A stretch of DNA of 5,542 nucleotides from an uncultured Campylobacter sp. (GTDB lineage Bacteria; Campylobacterota; Campylobacteria; Campylobacterales; Campylobacteraceae): positions 1 through 5,542 of the forward strand of contig NZ_CALINL010000290.1 in NCBI RefSeq assembly GCF_938045225.1, given 5' to 3'. This document shows, one piece after another, positions 1 through 5,542 of the stretch. Position numbers and translations under genes: made by a program. The notes under the pieces are model-generated. The model had not been told where the DNA came from. It made no database searches and saw only the letters and a program-made list of their open reading frames with translations. How positions within the stretch are numbered: the first letter of the stretch is position 1; every line of letters starts with the position of its first letter.

Positions 1-141
1 ACGAGCTGGGCAAAAGGAGAGAAATTTAAAAACGAAAATGCCCAAATTTCAAGAAAATCTATCGCAAATTTGGTCAAAAGATGCCTGATCGATAGCTTTG
101 GCACAAAAGATAGCCTAGGCAACAACAAAAAAGAAATTTAA
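1..141 (+). CDS. C-terminal end of a probable NAD(P)-binding (SDR-like) protein, partial
   Basis: An open frame enters from the left edge and ends at a TAA at 139-141, giving the last 46 residues of a protein. The piece is hydrophilic and contains an NAQISRKSIANLV segment followed by a short tail ending NNKKEI. An 'ISR..(V/I)A..(L/M)' helix near the C-terminus, followed by a stretch with 'S.G.N', is typical of atypical short-chain dehydrogenases of the NAD(P)H-binding/NmrA-like group, which is the basis of the call. The cofactor-binding N-terminus lies outside the window, so neither the Rossmann motif nor the substrate can be seen. The stop is only 9 nt from the antiporter start, and the antiporter's ribosome binding site begins at the last base of this stop codon. 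This implies a shared transcript. The reading frame is well supported by that junction; the family is a recall-based guess. Confidence 0.5.
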   Translation, partial: TSWAKGEKFKNENAQISRKSIANLVKRCLIDSFGTKDSLGNNKKEI

Positions 142-150
142 AGGACAAAA

Positions 151-1725
151 ATGATTGAACATTTACTACTATTTTTGGCTTTGCTAGCTATCATTATCGC
201 TTTAGTGATGATCTCAAACAGCCTAAAAGTAGCCTATCCGGTGCTTTTAGTTTTGGGCGGTCTTGCCATTAGTTTTGTGCCAAATTTACCCACCGTCAGG
301 ATCGACCCCGAGCTTATTTTCATCATCTTTTTACCGCCGCTTCTTTACGAGGCCGCATGGGCAAACTCGATAAAAGAGCTCTACAAATGGCGCCGAACGA
401 TCGGCAGTTTCGCATTTATCGTCGTTTTTATCAGCGCAGCAGCGGTTGCTTTGATAGCAAATTTAATGATCCCCGGCTTCTCGCTCGCCCTTGGCTTTAT
501 GCTTGGCGCCATCGTCTCGCCACCAGATGCGGTGAGTACGGCAGCTATCCTTAAATTTGTCAAAGCCCCGCGCAGGATCAGCGCTATTTTAGAAGGCGAG
601 AGCCTTTTAAACGACGCATCATCGCTCATCATCTTTCGCTTTGCCGCAGTGGCTGTGACGACTGGGCAGTTTATCTGGTATAAGGCGGCTGCGAGCTTTG
701 TCTGGATGGTGGCTGGCGGTGTTTTGGCCGGCCTTGTGGTGGCGCTAGCGGCCTACTTTTTGCACAAGATCTTGCCAACTGACGAGAATAGCGATACGAT
801 CATGACGATCACGACGCCTTATGTCATGTATATTTTGGCTGAGGAGCTTGGTGCGAGCGGCGTTTTAGCAGTGGTTTGTGGCGGACTTTACCTCTCGACA
901 AAACGAAACGAAATTTTCACCGCTTCAGCAAGGATCCACGCCGTGCCCGTTTGGAACAACTTTATATTCTTGCTAAACGGCCTTGCCTTTACCATGATCG
1001 GCCTTGATCTACCTCAAATTTTAGACGGACTAAAGCATAGTGGCGTATCGCCGCTCGAGGCGCTATCTTACGGCGTTTTGGTCACTGCTGTGCTCATCGT
1101 TATCCGCCTCATGGCATCTTATGGAGCCGTTTATATCACGATGTTTATGAAGCGCTATATCAGCGTGGCGGACGATCGCAACCCTGGCAAAGCCACACCA
1201 TTTATCGTCGGTTGGGCAGGTATGAGGGGCGTAGTCTCGCTGGCTGCAGCACTTTCTATCCCTGCCATGGCCGGTAGCGAGCCATTTCCGCATAGAGATC
1301 TCATCTTATTTATCACCTTTGTTGTGATCTTGCTAACGCTCGTAGTTCAGGGCTTAAGCTTGCCGCTGCTCATCAAAAGTGTGAAATTTCCAGACTTTAA
1401 CGACCACATGCCAAATGAGCTTGCAAGGATCAAGATAAAAAAGGCGATCGCAGAGGCTTCGCTTAAATTTCAAAGCGAGAAATTTTGCAATGAGGAGAAT
1501 TTCTTGTTTCAGAAACTCAAAGAAGTTTGGAATTTCGAGCTTTCAAATGAAAATTTCGAGATCAGCGACGAGGTCAGGCAGACCTATTTTGAGATCCTAA
1601 ATGAGCAGCGAAAAGCGCTTTGTGAGCTAAACAAAGACCCAAAGATCGACGAAGAGGTCATTAGGACGTTTTTATATCACATCGACCTTGAGGAGCAGAG
1701 GTGGCAGGAGCATAGCGAGCACTAA
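151..1725 (+). CDS. Na+/H+ antiporter, CPA1 family (bacterial NhaP/YjcE-like)
   Basis: This is a complete 524-residue inner-membrane cation/proton antiporter, expected to exchange cytoplasmic Na+ (or K+) for external H+ in pH and salt homeostasis. The first 410 residues or so are very hydrophobic and fit about 12 membrane helices. Family motifs are in order: FLPPLLYEAAW (about 60-70), SPPDAVSTAAILK (123-135, with D126), EGESLLNDASSL (148-159, with the CPA1 Asn154-Asp155 ion-binding pair), GWAGMRGVVSLA (354-365, with the conserved Arg359) and TLVVQGLSLPLL (396-407). A charged cytoplasmic tail of about 110 residues follows and ends in HIDLEEQRW. Both length and tail match the bacterial CPA1 subfamily of about 525 residues. 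The ATG is preceded by AAGGA at 141-145 with a 5-nt spacer. No lesion is visible, in contrast to the neighbouring - strand operon. Ion preference cannot be read from sequence. Confidence 0.93.
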   Translation: MIEHLLLFLALLAIIIALVMISNSLKVAYPVLLVLGGLAISFVPNLPTVRIDPELIFIIFLPPLLYEAAWANSIKELYKWRRTIGSFAFIVVFISAAAVALIANLMIPGFSLALGFMLGAIVSPPDAVSTAAILKFVKAPRRISAILEGESLLNDASSLIIFRFAAVAVTTGQFIWYKAAASFVWMVAGGVLAGLVVALAAYFLHKILPTDENSDTIMTITTPYVMYILAEELGASGVLAVVCGGLYLSTKRNEIFTASARIHAVPVWNNFIFLLNGLAFTMIGLDLPQILDGLKHSGVSPLEALSYGVLVTAVLIVIRLMASYGAVYITMFMKRYISVADDRNPGKATPFIVGWAGMRGVVSLAAALSIPAMAGSEPFPHRDLILFITFVVILLTLVVQGLSLPLLIKSVKFPDFNDHMPNELARIKIKKAIAEASLKFQSEKFCNEENFLFQKLKEVWNFELSNENFEISDEVRQTYFEILNEQRKALCELNKDPKIDEEVIRTFLYHIDLEEQRWQEHSEH

Positions 1726-1751
1726 ATTTGCTCAAATTTATGAGCAAGTTT
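1724..1751. terminator. Bidirectional hairpin terminator between convergent genes
   Basis: An inverted repeat begins within the antiporter stop codon. The left arm AAATTTGCTCA (1724-1734) and right arm TGAGCAAGTTT (1741-1751) enclose a 6-nt AATTTA loop. As RNA from the + strand all 11 positions pair, one as U-G. The outer stem ends in A/U-rich sequence on both sides, giving a short U stretch for either direction. The methyltransferase ends at 1768, so the hairpin lies between two converging genes and could serve both. The U-tracts are short, so efficiency is uncertain. Confidence 0.62.
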
Positions 1752-1767
1752 AGACAGATGTTTAGAT

Positions 1768-2577
1768 TTAAGCTCTATTTGCCTTATCCACCCGCACGAA
1801 CGCCCAGTGCATAAACTCTTGCTTCGGTTTGTATTTGCCGCTGTTAAAATACTCCGCTAGCCGTGCCTCTTCCGTTTCGCTTAGCTCGCCGCCAAGCCCC
1901 CAACGCGTCTTTTGGATGAGTTCCTCGGCACTCGAAGCAGGACCTGCATGGCACCTGGCTTTGATGTAGCTTAGGCTCGGCAGATAGCCCATTTGAAACA
2001 AGATATTTAAAAGACAGACGAAGTCTGGCTTTTGCTCCACCTTGCGCCCTATCGCGCCCAAAACGTCCTCGTCCACGAAACTACCGCCAACCTTAAACGT
2101 GATGTAAAGCGCCTTTTTGGTCTTTGAAAGAAGCTTGTTAAGCGCGGCTTTTAGATCGTCCACCTCAAGGCAGCGCGAAGCCAAAACGACGTCGCACGCG
2201 GGCACGTCAGACCAGTCGTCCTCGAAAGCCTTTTGCGCAAATTTCACGTTTTTAGCGCCGTAAATTTGAGCGTTTTCACGGGCGAATTCCAGCATCTTAG
2301 GCGAAAAATCGTAGCCGTAAATTTGATCTGCCCTTTCCGCTGCCAGCACGCTTAGCGCGCCCGCTCCGCACGCAAAGTCAAGCAGCGTAGAGACGCCCGT
2401 AAAATCGACCTTATCTATAAATTCTCGCGCATAGGCGCTTTTCATCACGCCCTCGTTGAAGCTGGATGCCTTTTTGTCCCAGTCCTCGGCAAATTTTTTG
2501 CCAAACGAGCTTCTCGCCTTTTGCGCCTTATAAAGCGCGTCAAAGTCGATCTCGTCGTAGTTTGAAGGTAAATTCAT
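1768..2577 (-). CDS. Class I SAM-dependent methyltransferase, last gene of the metal-uptake operon
   Basis: This is an intact 269-residue cytosolic methyltransferase. The Rossmann-type SAM fold is shown by motif I, LLDFACGAGALS (65-76), the end of strand 2 at IYGYDFSPKML (86-96, where D90 should hold the ribose hydroxyls), a KFAQKAFEDDW segment (about 112-122), and a hydrophobic strand CDVVLASRCLE (128-138). The C-terminal part (KPDFVCLLNILFQMGYLPSLSYI, then EELIQKTRWGLGG) resembles methyltransferases encoded beside FecBCD-type metal ABC transporters in other bacteria and archaea. The substrate is unknown; a chelator, a metal-binding partner or an unrelated small molecule are all possible. 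Its ATG overlaps the ATPase stop as ATGA (2577-2574), and GAGGA at 2584-2588 with a 6-nt spacer decides the start. Unlike the three upstream genes it has no frameshift or stop. Because those genes carry early stops, it may be poorly transcribed through polarity unless it has an internal promoter; I see no clear one. Confidence 0.85.
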   Translation of the reverse strand: MNLPSNYDEIDFDALYKAQKARSSFGKKFAEDWDKKASSFNEGVMKSAYAREFIDKVDFTGVSTLLDFACGAGALSVLAAERADQIYGYDFSPKMLEFARENAQIYGAKNVKFAQKAFEDDWSDVPACDVVLASRCLEVDDLKAALNKLLSKTKKALYITFKVGGSFVDEDVLGAIGRKVEQKPDFVCLLNILFQMGYLPSLSYIKARCHAGPASSAEELIQKTRWGLGGELSETEEARLAEYFNSGKYKPKQEFMHWAFVRVDKANRA

Positions 2578-3309
2578 AATCTATCCTCGTATCTTTCGTA
2601 GTTTATGCCGTAAATTTTATCGATATTTTCGGCGTTTATGAGCTGCTTGCTGCGCCCGAAGGCTAAAATTTCGCCGTCTTTTATAAACAGCGTCAAATTT
2701 GAAACGAATTTCGCATGCCGCGGGTAGTGCGTCGTCTGCACGAAGGTGTAGCCCTCGTCTTTTAACCCCTTTATCATCTCAAGCAGCTTTATCTGGTTGC
2801 CAAAATCCAGCCCGTTGGTCGGCTCGCCCATAAAGATCACCTTTGCTCCCCTTGCAATAGCGTGCGAGCGATGTAGGCTAGCTACTTCTCGCCGCCGCTG
2901 ACCTTTGTGTAGGGCGCGTTTTTTAGATGCGCGATACCCATTTTTTCCGGCGCCTGCTCGGCTAGCTTTTTATCCGCCGCGCTAAAGCTAGAAAATAGCG
3001 GCGTCCTGCATAGCGCGCCCATCAAAACGATGTCAAATACGCTGTAATCATATGATGGCGCATGGGTTTGGGGCACGTAAGCGATCATCTTTGCTAGCTC
3101 GCGTTTGCCGTGGTCTCGCACGCTTTTGCCCTCGATCAAAACCTCGCCTTTAAATTTCAAAAAGCCAAGCATTATGCGAAGCAAGATACTCTTTCCGCTG
3201 TCGTTTGCGCCCAAAATGCTTAGCGTATCGCCATTGTTTATAGAAAAACTTATCCCTTTTAGATAGGCTTGTCGCGGTAGGCAAAGTGTAAATTTCTAAC
3301 CTCTATCAT
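2574..3309 (-). pseudogene. Broken ABC transporter ATP-binding protein (FecE-type, metal import)
   Basis: This is the remnant of the cytoplasmic ATPase that would power metal import. The start ATG (3309-3307) overlaps the permease stop as ATGA, with AAAGGG about 9 nt upstream. After M-I-E-V-R-N-L-H-F-A-Y-R-D-K-P-I the frame hits TAA at 3261-3259. Restoring one base near 3261-3263 continues into LKGISFS and the Walker A motif GANDSGKS. Next come the Q-loop (AYVPQTHAP) and the signature VSGGEK, which runs into TAG (2884-2882) where Q is expected. A second one-base loss near 2847-2852 separates LAYIARTLLQG from KVIFMGEPTNGLD (Walker B and D-loop) and TTHYPRHA (H-loop His present). Undoing both shifts gives 738 nt, or 245 residues, normal for the family. 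The Walker B Asp is Gly (MGEPT for the usual DEPT), and Walker A has Asp and Ile where Gly and Thr are usual. A functional product is very unlikely. Confidence 0.9.
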
Positions 3310-4306
3310 CGCCAAATGCCCTTTTTAGCGCGGCGAAGCACGACGATAAAGACGGGAATTCCAAAAAGCGAGGTGACGATGCCGATGGGAATTTCAAAGG
3401 TGAAAACGATCCTTGAAAAGTTATCGCAAAATAGCAAAAATATCGTCCCTATCATCGCAGAAACCGCCTGGTTGTTCGCCCCAAAGATAAAGCGTGCGAT
3501 ATGCGGCACGATAGGTCCTATCCAGCCGATGACGCCTGCGATCGTTACGCTTAGTGCGCTTACAAATGTAGCCGTTACGATAACAAAAATTTTAACGTAA
3601 GTTGTGGTTATACTAAGGCTCTTTGCCTCGTCCTCGCCAAGACTTAGCGCATTTAGGTACTTTCCGCTAAGCAAAAGCAGTAAAACGCCCATGCACATCG
3701 GCAAGATAGAGATAGTTATGAAGTTTTTTGATGCAAAGGCAAGACTTCCCATCAAAAAAATATGTGATCGCGGGAAGCGCGTCGCTCGGGTCTGCGGCGT
3801 ATTTTAGCGCCGAGAGTGGTAAGGTAAAGAATGAGCCGCTGATGACGCCGTCTAGAACCAGCACGATGACGCTACCGCTACGTGAGTAAAGTGCCGATAC
3901 ACCAAGGACCACAAGCACGGCTAAAAAGCCAAAAGCGAAGGTGCTAAGCTGTATCAAATACTCGCTTAGCTTAAAAAACATCCCCCACCGCAGCGCCAAA
4001 GCCAGCACAGCTTAGAACGCCAAGTATCAAGGGGCTTATTAGATGATTTACAAACATCGCTTGATAGGCCGCACCGCTAATGGCAAGGCTAGAGCCTATC
4101 AGTACGCAGGCAAGTATGCGTGACAGGCGAATTTCGAGTAAGAGCGTGTGCATCACCTCGTACTCTTTTAAGCTTTCACCCCTTAAAAGAGCGCTAAAGT
4201 AGTTTATATAATCACCAAGCCCAAAGCCGTACTTGCCAAGCAGCAGCGAGCCCGTGACGCAAAGCGCCAGTAGCAGGGTCAAAAACGCAAACACCTTTTT
4301 GCTCAT
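3306..4306 (-). pseudogene. Broken FecCD-type ABC transporter permease (metal/siderophore import)
   Basis: This is the remnant of an inner-membrane permease of the FecCD/BtuC family, which would form the channel of the importer. It reads in three frames. The first part, from ATG at 4306, holds the N-terminal helix, EIRLSRILACVLIGSSLAISGAAYQ and NHLISPLILGV. It breaks at a five-G run (C on the + strand, 3982-3986), where one G too many leads to a TAA. The second part covers FKLSEYLIQLSTFAFGFL to ALPAITYF and breaks at a seven-T run (A on the + strand, 3754-3760), again by one extra base. The third part has LMGSLAFASKNF, IAGVIGWIGPIVPHIAR, EIPIGIVTSLFGIPVF and the stop. Removing both extra bases gives 999 nt, 332 residues, the usual length. 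Pro replaces the usual Leu in WIGPIVPHIAR, and a few residues seem absent after NNQAV. It starts 10 nt after the binding-protein stop and overlaps the ATPase start. Confidence 0.9.
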
Positions 4307-4316
4307 TTTTCTTTAC

Positions 4317-5392
4317 TCACTCGGCGCCCCGTCCTAAAATTTTATAAATTTGCTCGTCTGTAAGCTCAAGATCCAAAAATAGCTTATAAAACTCGCGCAT
4401 TTCGCGAACCATGTCAAATTTAAACGCTTCTTTATCAACAATTTTCTGTGGATCTAGATTAAATTTACCAGCCATTTTAGCCCCAAAAACCTCATAAATG
4501 AAGGCGGGCGGTCAAACCACGAAAATGGCTCGCGCGGGATGTAGTAGGCTTTTTTGTTTTTCACCGCGCCCAGCAGCCGCCACTTCGGATCGCCGTAAAT
4601 TTTATCAAACAGCTCTTTTTCGTAGATGAGGATAACGTCCGGGTCGTATTTTACTAGCTGCTCGAAGCTGATCTTTACGCGCCCGAAGGATTTGGCGTTT
4701 GGATCTTCGGAGCACTTATGCACGTTCTGCGCACCGGCTCGCTCGATGAGCGTAGCGTGCCACGAGCCCTCGCACTCGGTGGCTAGACCGTCGCTGCCTT
4801 GGGCATAATAGACGCTTTTTCTTTTTATATTATTTTCTTTTAGATATTTTTCTGCCTGCTCTGTTAATTTTAAGCTCTCTTTGGCGTAGCCTATAAGCTC
4901 TTTTGCACGCTCTTGCTTGCCAGCGATCTCGCCTAAAACGGCAAATCCATATATGTAGTCCTCGAGCTTAGTGCCGCTAAGATAGAGTATAGGCTTTTTG
5001 ATAGAGCCAAAAATTTCGCTCATCTTTTTGACATTTTTAGAATTTGCATTTACTAAGATGGGATCACGGTTTAGACGTAAAAGCATCTCGGCGTTTGGGA
5101 TCTTGCCCTGACCAAAAAATCCACCAACGACTGGCTGATCTAAAATTTCATTTTTTGATATATGGCTTTTCATAGTCGTTCCACTCGAAATTTAGACCGC
5201 TTATTTTGGCTGGATCAAGCGCGTAAAGCATATATAAAAGCGGCGGCGAGCTCGCGTGAATTTTAGACGGAGTGCCTTGCGGCTGAGCTATATTTTTGCT
5301 GTTTTTAGCGATGTAGTCTTTAAACTGCTCAGGCGTCATCGCAAAGCAAAAGCCCAAAAACGCAAAGAAAAACAAGATAATTTTTTAAACAT
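4317..5392 (-). pseudogene. Broken periplasmic metal-chelate binding protein (Peripla_BP_2 family)
   Basis: This is the remnant of the periplasmic receptor of the importer. The likely start is ATG 5392-5390, with AAAGG at 5399-5403. One base is missing in the A run at 5381-5386; adding it gives MFKKIILFFFAFLGFCFA, a clear signal peptide with K-K and a hydrophobic core, followed by MTPEQFKDY. That frame runs to ...NDYEKPYIKK and a TGA because of one extra A in the run at 5151-5156. The next frame, ILDQPVVGGFFGQG through YYAQGSDGLATECEGSWHA, VKISFEQLVKYDPDVILIY and FDRPPSFMRFLGLKWLVNL, fits a substrate-binding protein of the iron-siderophore/cobalamin class. It meets a TAG at 4456-4454 because one base is missing near 4457-4464. 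The last part (LDPQKIVDKEAF, then MREFYKLFLDLELTDEQIYKIL) ends at TGA 4319-4317. Restoring the three shifts gives 1077 nt, 358 residues. There is no lipobox. The ligand is unknown: iron chelate is likeliest; nickel, cobalt or haem is possible. Confidence 0.88.
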
Positions 5393-5398
5393 TTTTTG

Positions 5399-5403
5399 CC
5401 TTT
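5399..5403 (-). promoter_or_regulatory. Ribosome binding site that fixes the binding-protein start
   Basis: AAAGG on the - strand sits 6 nt ahead of the ATG at 5392-5390. It matters because the first long frame of the gene lacks an upstream ATG and would otherwise have to start at an internal TTG (5375-5373), which would cut away the charged start of the signal peptide. The site shows that the original start was the out-of-frame ATG. Confidence 0.6.
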
Positions 5404-5417
5404 AAATGATTTTGTAA

Positions 5418-5423
5418 AGTATA
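5418..5423 (-). promoter_or_regulatory. Candidate sigma-70 -10 box of the metal-uptake operon
   Basis: TATACT on the - strand lies in a very A/T-rich stretch about 26 nt ahead of the binding-protein ATG, giving a short leader. No clear -35 box is visible at the usual distance, which is normal for Campylobacter housekeeping promoters. This is a single short match in AT-rich DNA and therefore only suggestive. Confidence 0.4.
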
Positions 5424-5460
5424 GCTAAAGAAATTTTAAAATAGATTTTATTAGGCTCAA

Positions 5461-5507
5461 GATAAGTTAAGTGGATTTTTTCTTATCATCTTTAGTAAAA
5501 TATGATA
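5461..5507. promoter_or_regulatory. Candidate operator: three GATA/TATC half-sites about 20 bp apart
   Basis: GATAAG (5461-5466), CTTATC (5482-5487) and ATGATA (5502-5507) alternate in orientation, with centres 21 and 20 bp apart, close to two helical turns. TATCAT at 5484-5489 also forms a dyad with ATGATA at 5502-5507. GATAAT-like half-sites are the building blocks of Fur boxes, and an iron-type uptake operon lies next door. However, no contiguous 19-bp Fur palindrome is present, and the site is some 40 bp upstream of the proposed -10 box. It may instead serve a gene beyond the right edge. Confidence 0.25.
5501..5506 (+). promoter_or_regulatory. Possible -10 box of a rightward promoter
   Basis: TATGAT on the + strand follows AGTAAAA and a T-rich stretch at 5476-5481, which would suit a Campylobacter-type promoter firing towards the right edge. 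It would overlap the third GATA half-site. No start codon with a ribosome binding site is visible before the window ends, so the target gene is not shown. Confidence 0.22.
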
Positions 5508-5515
5508 GAAGGTTT

Positions 5516-5540
5516 TCGTATCTTTACCGTTATCGTATCT
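5516..5540. repeat. Short direct repeat TCGTATCT, 17 bp apart
   Basis: TCGTATCT occurs at 5516-5523 and again at 5533-5540, separated by TTACCGTTA. It sits at the window edge in non-coding DNA. It could be part of a regulatory site or chance; two 8-bp copies are weak evidence. Confidence 0.3.
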
Positions 5541-5542
5541 AA

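Noticed and set aside
357..1293. Short frames at 357-554 (+), 381-632 (-) and 1063-1293 (-) inside the antiporter
   Set aside because: The antiporter frame carries all the family motifs, and these are overlapping shadows without identifiable domains.
2574..3214. Two separate small ATPase-like genes (110 and 88 residues)
   Set aside because: Walker A and signature lie in one piece and Walker B and H-loop in the other; the pieces join after two simple lesions, and the supposed start of the first is an internal TTG without a ribosome binding site.
3316..3807. Two + strand open frames (3316-3600 and 3604-3807) opposite the permease
   Set aside because: They are antisense to recognisable FecCD sequence on the - strand, have no family features of their own and no convincing ribosome binding sites.
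3754..3986. Classical Campylobacter phase-variable tract
   Set aside because: Known switching tracts are usually G/C runs of about eight or more; the runs here are only five and seven bases. Kept only as a testable minor option.
4626..4808. A 60-residue + strand frame opposite the binding protein
   Set aside because: It is antisense to conserved binding-protein sequence and its residue composition looks non-coding.
3750..5160. Programmed -1 ribosomal frameshifting at the T7 and A6 runs
   Set aside because: The next frame needs one base to be skipped, not re-read, so a -1 slip would not restore it, and other lesions would still block the operon.
1..5542. CRISPR array, tRNA/rRNA genes, insertion sequence or prophage parts
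   Set aside because: I see no regularly spaced repeats, no cloverleaf-like or rRNA sequence, no transposase and no terminal inverted repeats that would explain the gene decay.

Overview
The window looks like Campylobacterota DNA, most likely a Campylobacter of the concisus/curvus/showae/rectus type. This is inferred from the frequent AAATTT/CAAATTT words, the use of both AT-rich and GC-rich synonymous codons, and the protein families present. The species cannot be fixed from sequence alone.

Left part, + strand (1-1725): the last 46 codons of an upstream gene, probably an NAD(P)-binding (SDR-like) protein, lie 9 nt ahead of a complete 524-residue CPA1-family Na+/H+ antiporter. The stop codon and the ribosome binding site nearly touch, so the two are probably cotranscribed. 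A strong hairpin at 1724-1751 separates this unit from a convergent one and could terminate both.

Right part, - strand (read from about 5423 down to 1768): a four-gene metal-uptake operon in the order periplasmic binding protein, FecCD-type permease, ABC ATPase, class I SAM methyltransferase. Its layout is tight: a 10-nt gap, then two ATGA overlaps. The three transporter genes are all broken. I count seven frameshifts and one in-frame TAG. The binding protein carries frameshifts near 5381-5386, 5151-5156 and 4457-4464. The permease carries them near 3982-3986 and 3754-3760. The ATPase carries them near 3261-3263 and 2847-2852, and the TAG is at 2882-2884. Undoing these lesions gives products of 358, 332 and 245 residues, each normal for its family. 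Several substitutions at normally conserved positions, including the Walker B aspartate, support real decay rather than sequencing error alone. Only the last gene, the methyltransferase, is intact.

Right end (5393-5542): non-coding. It holds a ribosome binding site and a candidate -10 box for the dead operon, three GATA/TATC half-sites about 20 bp apart that could be an operator, a possible outward + strand -10 box, and a short direct repeat.

In a relative with intact genes, the binding protein would capture a chelated metal (iron is most likely, nickel or cobalt possible), the permease and ATPase would import it, and the methyltransferase would act on an unknown partner. In this genome the importer should not work.
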